Both the position numbers and the translations under genes were made by a program. Source: Rhodococcus sp. IITR03 (GTDB taxonomy: Bacteria > Actinomycetota > Actinomycetes > Mycobacteriales > Mycobacteriaceae). From it: a stretch of 5,551 nt of DNA. Location: the NCBI GenBank assembly GCA_001017865.1, contig LATQ01000001.1:819827-825377 (forward strand), given 5' to 3'. Every line of letters begins with the position of its first letter. Positions within the stretch are counted from its first letter, which is position 1. Of this stretch, positions 1-5,551 are shown piece by piece. The notes beneath the pieces were generated by a model. It did not search any database. It had not been told where the DNA came from and saw only the letters and a program-made list of their open reading frames with translations.

Positions 1-168
1 GGCGGACACGCTCGCGGCTGCGATCGCGTCGGCCTCGCGCACGGCCGGTCGGTGCCCGAGGCCGTCGAGTTCGCGAAGGAATGGATCACGAAGTGCCTCG
101 AGTGGTCCTACGACCTCGGTCACGGCCACGGCCCGGTCAACCCGTTGTGGCGCCTGCACGAGCGCTGA
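1..168 (+). CDS. thiD: Hydroxymethylpyrimidine / phosphomethylpyrimidine kinase ThiD, C-terminal end (partial, apparent frameshift)
   Basis: ThiD phosphorylates hydroxymethylpyrimidine twice to HMP-pyrophosphate, the pyrimidine precursor of thiamine, in the cytoplasm. Only the last 55 or so codons are present; the gene enters from the left edge. From about position 34 the frame reads LAHGRSVPEAVEFAKEW and ends GHGHGPVNPLWRLHER; a GHGPVN-type tail is typical of ThiD. Before that, the family-like helix ADTLAAAIASA lies in the next frame (bases 2-34). The two halves join as ...IASA|LAHG... if one C is missing near 33-35, so this copy carries an apparent one-base deletion close to its 3' end. The stop is TGA at 166-168, 12 bases from the end of the convergent peptidase gene. 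The ribokinase-fold nucleotide-binding core lies outside the window and cannot be checked. Identification is supported by the thiO-thiS-thiG genes 4 kb away. Confidence 0.85.
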   Translation, partial: GGHARGCDRVGLAHGRSVPEAVEFAKEWITKCLEWSYDLGHGHGPVNPLWRLHER

Positions 169-180
169 CCGCGCCCGCTC

Positions 181-1649
181 TCACTCGGTGAACTCGGCGC
201 GCACCTCGGCCCGCTGGTCGCCGGTGGGCACCCCGTCGGGTCCGTCGATCGAATTCGCGTAGACGGCCGTGCCGTAGGCGACGGCGGCGGCCGCCGCGCG
301 AACGCCGTCTCGGTCGATGCCGGCCAGGGTGTCCTCGGGGGTGTGGTAGTTCGGGTCGAAGGGCTGGTCGGCGGTGCCACCCCACAGGTCGGCCTGTTCG
401 GGGGTCTTGACGTCGTCGGCGCCGGTGAACACCCGCCCGCGGGGATGCCGAAGGCGACGAACGGACCGTAATCGGAGCGGCCGTCGAAATCCGTTCCGCC
501 GACCTCGATTCCGCGTTCGTCGAAGAACTGCGCGAAGGTCCGTTCGATACCCGCCGAGCCCTCCGGTCCGGGTCCTTCACCGACGGCGTCGGAGTCGTCG
601 CCGTCGAACACCAGATATCCGGCGTTGGGCGAGCCGAGCATGTCGAAGTTCAGATAGAGGGCGATGTCGAGTCGTTCCTCGTCGGACAGCGACTCGACGT
701 ACCTCGTGGAGCCGACCAGTCCGACCTCCTCGGCGCCCCAGAACGCGAACCGCACGGCGTTGGTCACGCCCGGCTCGCTGCCGAGTTGCAGCGCGGTCTC
801 GAGGACGGCGGCGACGCCGGTTCCGTTGTCGTTGATCCCCGGTCCTTCGGGGACGCTGTCGAGGTGCGCGCCGACGACGACCACGTCGTCGGTCGAACCG
901 GTGCGCGTCTGCGCGATCACGTTGCGCGACTTCCGGTCCTCGGTGCGAGTCTGGAGTGTCACCGTCACGGTGGTCGCGGCGGACAGACGCTCGGCGTCGG
1001 CCCCGGCCACCCCACCGACCGGGATGCGGGGGTTCGATTCCGCCCCGAGACCGGCGGCCGCGAGCGGGCCGTCCTCGTTGTTGGCGACGAGCAGCGCGGC
1101 CGCTCCCCGTTCGGCGGCGACCTGCTCCTTGACGGCGAAGGTGCACACGCCGCGATCGACGATCACCACCGCGCCGGTCGCGTCGATGCCGTCGTAGTCG
1201 GTGGCCTCGCAACCGGGGGTGTCGTCGGGGGCGATGCGCACGACACGCGCGGTGAGCCCCTCCGGTCCCGTCGACGGCGACATGCCGAGTGCGCTCACGC
1301 CCATCGGCTCCCCGTCGACGGTGAGCTGCTCGTTCTCGACGGCGAACAGGGTCGTGTCGAACTCCGGTGTCTGCACGTCGAATCCGGCGTCGCGCAGGCT
1401 CCGGCGACGTAGTCGACGCTCGCGTCGTAGCGGGGGTCCCGAGCAACGGTTTCCGTCGTTCTCACCGGCGATCCGTTCGAGTTCCGTCAGGTGCGTCATG
1501 ACGGCATCGAGCTGCACGGCGTCGGCGAGCGCCGTCGGGTCGACGGGCGGCGCCTCCACCTCCGCCTCCGAGCATCCCGCCGTCAGCAGTACACCGGCGG
1601 CGATCAGCGCCGCTCCCCGCATGCCGTATCTCGTCTGCGCCCGCGCCAT
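181..1649 (-). CDS. M28-family zinc aminopeptidase lipoprotein with PA domain, LpqL-like (apparent frameshifts)
   Basis: This is a predicted membrane-anchored, extracytoplasmic metallo-aminopeptidase of about 489 aa. Residues 1-26 form a lipoprotein signal: a basic n-region, hydrophobic stretch LIAAGVLL, and lipobox LTAGC with Cys26 as the acylation site. A protease-associated (PA) domain follows (about 130-230, including DRGVCTFAVKEQ and LLVANN). The peptidase core then shows GAHLDS (His262, Asp264), INDNGTG (Asp274), GAEE (Glu307, Glu308) and NFDM (Asp336), the usual M28 zinc ligands and catalytic acids. The last ligand, His in NYHTPEDT (about 436), lies in another frame after an apparent one-base deletion near 431; read without the shift the protein loses it. 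A second disturbed patch at about 1398-1437 needs two or three indels to recover YDASVDYVAG between NRCSG and LRDAGF. ATG 1649 was chosen; ATG 1622 (MRGAALIAAG) is a fair alternative. Position next to the thi genes matches M. tuberculosis lpqL. Physiological substrate unknown. Confidence 0.85.
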
Positions 1650-1654
1650 CGACC

Positions 1655-1660
1655 GAGCGT
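1655..1660 (-). promoter_or_regulatory. Possible -10 element for the M28 peptidase gene (leaderless start)
   Basis: The minus strand reads TACGCT here, a TANNNT-type -10 hexamer, followed by CGGTCG and then ATG at 1649. That spacing would put the transcription start at or next to the start codon, as in the leaderless mRNAs common in actinobacteria. No Shine-Dalgarno-like sequence precedes this ATG, and the upstream gene ends in a terminator only a few bases away, so the gene needs its own promoter. I see no convincing -35 box; at the usual distance lies the terminator stem. Tentative. Confidence 0.3.
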
Positions 1661-1661
1661 A

Positions 1662-1705
1662 CAAAAAAGCACTGCGCCGCACGGGGAAACCGTGCGGCAC
1701 AGTGC
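1662..1705 (-). terminator. Rho-independent terminator of the ABC transporter operon
   Basis: On the minus strand a 16-bp stem, GCACTGTGCCGCACGG paired with CCGTGCGGCGCAGTGC, closes a 5-base TTTCC loop with one imperfect (G-U capable) pair. It is followed directly by six T residues (the A run at 1663-1668). It begins 37 bases after the permease stop codon and ends 12 bases before the peptidase ATG. It therefore separates the transporter operon from the peptidase gene. Long U tracts are uncommon in such GC-rich DNA, which makes this call firm. Confidence 0.9.
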
Positions 1706-1741
1706 GTCGAAGCAGTACCTCGGGCGTGCCGAGGCGGAACC

Positions 1742-2521
1742 TCAGGCGTCGCGGCGGTTGACCACCACGAGCGAGGCCGCGAACACCAGGAACGAGAAGG
1801 CCGCGAAGTACACGAGCGAACCCCATGGACCCCAATGGAATTCGATGCCCTGCCCGATGCCCAGGAAATTGTTCGCGTTCGCGAACGGCAGGAACGGCTG
1901 GATCTCGCGCCCCACCGAACCGAACAACGCGAACAACGACTCGAGCAGCAGCGGCCACAGCATCAGCAGCGCGATCGTGCCGGCCGACTGCCGCAGCAGC
2001 GTGCCCACACCGATCGCGAGGAAGACGCACAGGAACGCGTAGATCGCGGTGCCGTAGACCGCGCGCCACGCCGTGTCGCCGCTGAGGACGAGTTCGCGAC
2101 CCGCGTCGGGCCCGGCCAGCGCCTTCGCGAGGTAGAAGGCACCGAACGAGACCGCGAGTGTCAGCACCGCGCCCAGCACGCCGATGAGCAGCGCCTTCAT
2201 CGTCAGGAGCAGGGTGCGGTTCGGGGTGGCCTGGAAGGTCGTGCGGATGACCCCGAAGCGGTACTCGCTGGTGACCGACAGGGCCGCGAGGATCATGAGC
2301 ACCAGCACGCCGAAGCCGGTGACGCCGCTGACCGCGACGTCCACGGTCGGATAGAACCGTCCCAGTTCGTCGTCCATCCCGGCCGATGCGCGGGAGACCG
2401 ACCCGAGGATCGCGGCCAGACCCAGGCCGAGGGCGACGATGACGACGGTGCACCACAGCGGAGACTGCACCGACGTGAGCTTGATCCGTTCGGCCCGCAG
2501 TGTGTCGAGCGCCGTACTCAT
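1742..2521 (-). CDS. ABC-2 type transporter permease
   Basis: This is an integral-membrane subunit of 259 aa that should form the export channel with the ATPase encoded just upstream. The N-terminus LRAERIKLTSVQSPLW is the amphipathic entry typical of ABC-2 permeases. Hydrophobic segments lie at roughly residues 22-40, 63-84, 105-130, 150-174, 178-200 and 232-256, giving six helices. The cytoplasmic loop after helix 2 carries SEYRFGVIRTTFQATPNR, a motif common in this family. No peptidase or extracellular domain is fused to it. ATG 2521 is preceded at 6 bases by AAGGGTGG (2535-2528), and the ATPase stop shares one base with this start (TGATG), so translation is probably coupled. The reading frame is intact and a strong terminator follows. 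The substrate cannot be told from sequence; related pairs export peptides, antibiotics or lipids. Confidence 0.92.
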   Translation of the reverse strand: MSTALDTLRAERIKLTSVQSPLWCTVVIVALGLGLAAILGSVSRASAGMDDELGRFYPTVDVAVSGVTGFGVLVLMILAALSVTSEYRFGVIRTTFQATPNRTLLLTMKALLIGVLGAVLTLAVSFGAFYLAKALAGPDAGRELVLSGDTAWRAVYGTAIYAFLCVFLAIGVGTLLRQSAGTIALLMLWPLLLESLFALFGSVGREIQPFLPFANANNFLGIGQGIEFHWGPWGSLVYFAAFSFLVFAASLVVVNRRDA

Positions 2522-3450
2522 CACAGTCCACCCTTCATGACGTCGTCGACTCCGGATCCGTGGTATTCGACCTCGCCACCGGTGAGTTTCATGAACGCTT
2601 CCTCGAGTGACGCGTTGCGTCCCGCGAGTTCGTGCAGCACGATCGACCGGGTCGCGGCGAGTTCGCCGATCTCCGCGGCCGGAGCGCCCGAGACGTGCAG
2701 GGCACCGTCGTCCTCCCGCACGGTGTGTCCGCGCTCGGTGAGCGCGATGCGCAGCTCGTCGAGCTGCGGGCTGCGCACGACGACGAACGAGTCGGAGGCG
2801 CGGTCGACGAACGCCTTCACCGAGGTGTCGGCGATGAGCCGTCCACGGCCGATGACGATGAGATGTTCGGCAGTCTGCGCCATCTCCGAGAGCAGGTGGC
2901 TGGACACGAGCACCGTGCGGCCTTCCGCGGCGAGCGCCTGCATGAACCGCCGGATCCACACGATGCCCTCGGGGTCGAGGCCGTTGACCGGTTCGTCGAA
3001 CAGCAGCACGCGCGGGTTGCCGAGCAGTGCGGCGGCGAGACCGAGTCGCTGCGACATGCCGAGCGAGAAGCCGCCGGCGCGCTTGCCCGCAACCTCCGTC
3101 AGACCCACCTGGCGCAGCACTTCGTCGACGCGCGAGGCGGGCAGACCGTTCGACGCGGCCAGCCACGCGAGATGCGACCGCGCCGACCGGTTGGGATGCA
3201 CCCACTTCGCGTCGAGCAACGCCCCGACAGTGGTGAGCGGCCGTGTCAGCTCGCTGTACGGCTTCCCTTCGATCAGTGCGGTTCCCGAGGTCGGCCGGTC
3301 CAGCCCCAGGATCATGCGCATCGTGGTGGACTTCCCCGCGCCGTTGGGGCCGAGAAAGCCGGTGACGATGCCGGGACGGACCGTGAACGTCAGGTCGTCG
3401 ACCGCGGTCGTGGACCCGAAGGTCTTGGTCAAGCCGGTCACTTCGATCAT
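2521..3450 (-). CDS. ABC transporter ATP-binding protein (ABC-2 exporter type)
   Basis: This is the cytoplasmic ATPase, 309 aa, that drives the adjacent permease. In order: Walker A GPNGAGKST (34-42), signature region FSLGMSQR (128-135), Walker B VLLFDEP (148-154), D-loop NGLDPEG (156-162) and the H-loop SSH with His185. The Q-loop region (about 76-87, GALLDAKWVHPN) has no glutamine, as is usual for the drug and bacitracin exporter-like subfamily (DrrA/BcrA type). Residues from about 210 to the end form the C-terminal accessory domain of this subfamily. ATG 3450 was chosen over the GTG codons at 3459 and 3456 because AGGGTGG (3462-3456) sits 5 bases upstream of it and overlaps those GTGs. The gene ends in TGATG, sharing one base with the permease start, so the two form one operon. 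The frame is intact. The substrate is unknown. Confidence 0.95.
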   Translation of the reverse strand: MIEVTGLTKTFGSTTAVDDLTFTVRPGIVTGFLGPNGAGKSTTMRMILGLDRPTSGTALIEGKPYSELTRPLTTVGALLDAKWVHPNRSARSHLAWLAASNGLPASRVDEVLRQVGLTEVAGKRAGGFSLGMSQRLGLAAALLGNPRVLLFDEPVNGLDPEGIVWIRRFMQALAAEGRTVLVSSHLLSEMAQTAEHLIVIGRGRLIADTSVKAFVDRASDSFVVVRSPQLDELRIALTERGHTVREDDGALHVSGAPAAEIGELAATRSIVLHELAGRNASLEEAFMKLTGGEVEYHGSGVDDVMKGGL

Positions 3451-3455
3451 GCGCA

Positions 3456-3462
3456 CCACCCT
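3456..3462 (-). promoter_or_regulatory. Ribosome binding site of the ABC ATPase gene
   Basis: The minus strand reads AGGGTGG, 5 bases before ATG 3450. The same heptamer precedes the permease start (2534-2528). It decides the start of the ATPase gene, because the two upstream in-frame GTG codons would lie inside or directly against the site. Confidence 0.6.
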
Positions 3463-3463
3463 A

Positions 3464-3511
3464 CGTGCGGCTCCGGCGAGCGCATCCGATCACACACCCC
3501 GGAGCCGCACG
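3464..3511. repeat. 13-bp perfect inverted repeat between the exported-protein gene and the ABC operon
   Basis: CGTGCGGCTCCGG (3464-3476) and CCGGAGCCGCACG (3499-3511) are exact inverse complements with a 22-base spacer. The repeat nearly fills the gap between the stop of the exported-protein gene (3519) and the ribosome binding site of the ATPase gene (3462). As RNA it could form a GC-rich hairpin acting as a U-less terminator for the upstream gene or as a leader structure near the ATPase ribosome site. As DNA it could be an operator. No T run follows it on either strand. The repeat is certain; its role is not known. Confidence 0.7.
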
Positions 3512-3518
3512 CGGTGCG

Positions 3519-4060
3519 TCAGGGGACGAAGACCTCCGTGGTGACCGGGATGCTCGGTCGCTCGGTACGCATCGTCAGGGCGACGCGGCCGGTCCGGGGA
3601 ACACGTGCATGAACAACGGCCGGGTGCTCGTGTGGAAGGCCGGCACGAAGCGGGTCTCCGTACCGCGGGCACCGGTGTCGAGATTGTGCCAGTCGAAAGC
3701 GACGGTGACGTCGCAGTTCAGGATGCTCGGCGTCCACTCGCCGAGAAGCGAGTAGCCCTGCGTGATCCGCAGTTCGATCCCGTGGGTGGCGCCCGCCACC
3801 GAGTAGATCGCGTAGGACTCGTCGAGCGGGCCGTCGAAGGCGGTTCCACCCGCGCGCACGATGCCGGCGCAGATGCCGTCGCCCAGTGTCAGCACGGGAG
3901 GCGTGGCCAGCTGCGTCATCTCGCACGTCCTCGGTCCGGTGTTCGACCGGCTCAGCTGGCACGGCTCCTGGGCGCCTGCCACGCCCGGTGCCGTGACGGC
4001 GACGGCGACACCCATGAGCCCGGCAGCCGCGGCGGAAAGGATTCGGTGTGCAATTGTCAT
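3519..4060 (-). CDS. Small exported protein of unknown function (apparent frameshift near C-terminus)
   Basis: I do not recognise a named family. Residues 1-30 are a classic Sec signal peptide: positive n-region with His5 and Arg6, a long Ala/Val-rich core, and a predicted type I cleavage site AGA|QEP after Ala30. There is no lipobox. The mature part is about 150 aa with four cysteines (34, 46, 64, 116), enough for two disulfides, and alternating polar/hydrophobic stretches such as GIELRITQGY and CDVTVAFDW that suggest a beta-rich secreted domain. As sequenced, the frame stops at 3575 after HVFPGPAASP. If one base is missing near 3594, the chain continues as FPGTGRVALTMRTE and ends in a further beta-like segment TTEVFVP at 3519, giving 180 aa. 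I take 3519 as the true end. There is no Shine-Dalgarno at ATG 4060, which fits leaderless translation. The gene stands between two terminators or inverted repeats and is probably transcribed alone. Confidence 0.75.
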
Positions 4061-4067
4061 GCCCGGG

Positions 4068-4083
4068 GATCGTACATACGATC
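4068..4083 (-). promoter_or_regulatory. Palindrome with candidate leaderless -10 box upstream of the exported-protein gene
   Basis: The minus strand reads GATCGTATGTACGATC, two 7-base inverse arms (GATCGTA / TACGATC) around a 2-base centre. The 3' arm contains TACGAT (4074-4069), a TANNNT -10 candidate whose last base is 8 bases before ATG 4060. That is the spacing expected if transcription starts at the start codon. A palindrome covering a -10 box would suit a repressor site. No good -35 box is visible. The palindrome is seen directly; its role is inferred. Confidence 0.4.
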
Positions 4084-4108
4084 GGTATCCCGTCGCGCGA
4101 TAATCGGA

Positions 4109-4140
4109 AAACCCCTGAACACGAAGGTGCTCAGGGGTTT
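4109..4140 (-). terminator. Terminator downstream of thiG
   Basis: On the minus strand AAACCCCTGAGCAC pairs with GTGTTCAGGGGTTT around a CTTC loop, giving 14 pairs with one G-U. The T run is short (four T, then CC), so this is a modest intrinsic terminator. It starts 10 bases after the thiG stop and ends about 48 bases before the start of the exported-protein gene, marking the end of the thiO-thiS-thiG unit. Confidence 0.8.
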
Positions 4141-4150
4141 CCCGTAGCGG

Positions 4151-5551
<1,401 letters not shown>

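Noticed and set aside
420..445. Programmed -1 frameshift in the peptidase gene
   Set aside because: No X XXY YYZ slippery heptamer or downstream pseudoknot is apparent, and several other genes in the window show similar one-base losses.
120..2531. Very long minus-strand open frame covering the permease region and the peptidase
   Set aside because: Only its middle part (from 1649) is protein-like. The upstream part is an Arg-rich shadow of the permease gene, and the end past 431 is a shadow of the shifted peptidase C-terminus.
1835..3612. Long plus-strand open frames opposite the ABC transporter genes
   Set aside because: These are high-GC antisense shadows with low-complexity Arg/His/Ser-rich composition and no recognisable motif. 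The minus strand encodes clear ABC proteins there.
4061..4150. TPP riboswitch near the thiamine genes
   Set aside because: I saw no conserved THI-box core such as CUGAGA with the matching 3' element. The hairpin here fits a terminator, and a riboswitch would be expected upstream of thiC or the first thi gene, outside the window.

Overview
The window is visibly GC-rich, with GC-ending codons, GTG starts and very tight gene spacing, which points to an actinobacterium. The set thiO-thiS-thiG / M28 lipoprotein peptidase / convergent thiD matches the thiamine locus of Mycobacterium tuberculosis as I remember it (thiO, thiS, thiG, lpqL, then thiD in opposite orientation). Mycobacteriales, probably Rhodococcus or a close relative, is my best inference. 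The genus rests on the feel of protein similarity and was not searched.

Layout: the 3' end of thiD runs rightwards (1-168). Everything else is on the minus strand and reads right to left. The first unit is thiO (partial, 5551-5137), thiS (5140-4929) and thiG (4936-4151), joined by 4-nt and 8-nt overlaps and closed by a hairpin terminator at 4109-4140. Next is a single gene for a small exported protein of unknown function (4060-3519), whose start fits a leaderless promoter lying in a short palindrome. After a 13-bp inverted repeat comes a two-gene ABC exporter, ATPase (3450-2521) and six-helix permease (2521-1742), overlapping by one base and closed by a strong intrinsic terminator (1662-1705). 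Last is an M28-family zinc peptidase with a lipoprotein signal (1649-181), which converges on thiD.

ThiO, ThiS and ThiG make the thiazole half of thiamine: ThiO oxidises glycine to dehydroglycine, ThiS carries the sulfur as a thiocarboxylate, and ThiG condenses these with deoxyxylulose 5-phosphate. ThiD supplies the pyrimidine half as HMP-pyrophosphate. The exporter, the small secreted protein and the peptidase have no visible link to thiamine and look like cell-envelope passengers between thiG and thiD.

The most notable property of the window is repeated apparent single-base frameshifts, mostly missing bases. They are seen in thiD (~33), the peptidase (~431 and two or three at ~1398-1437), the exported protein (~3594), thiS (~5021) and possibly thiO (~5505). 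In each case protein continuity resumes in a neighbouring frame. thiG, the ATPase and the permease read cleanly. This looks more like draft-sequence error than gene decay, and the genes below are given at their reconstructed extents. I found no mobile element, CRISPR array, tRNA, rRNA or riboswitch, and no gene-free stretch over 300 bases. I do not see a previously undescribed system here.
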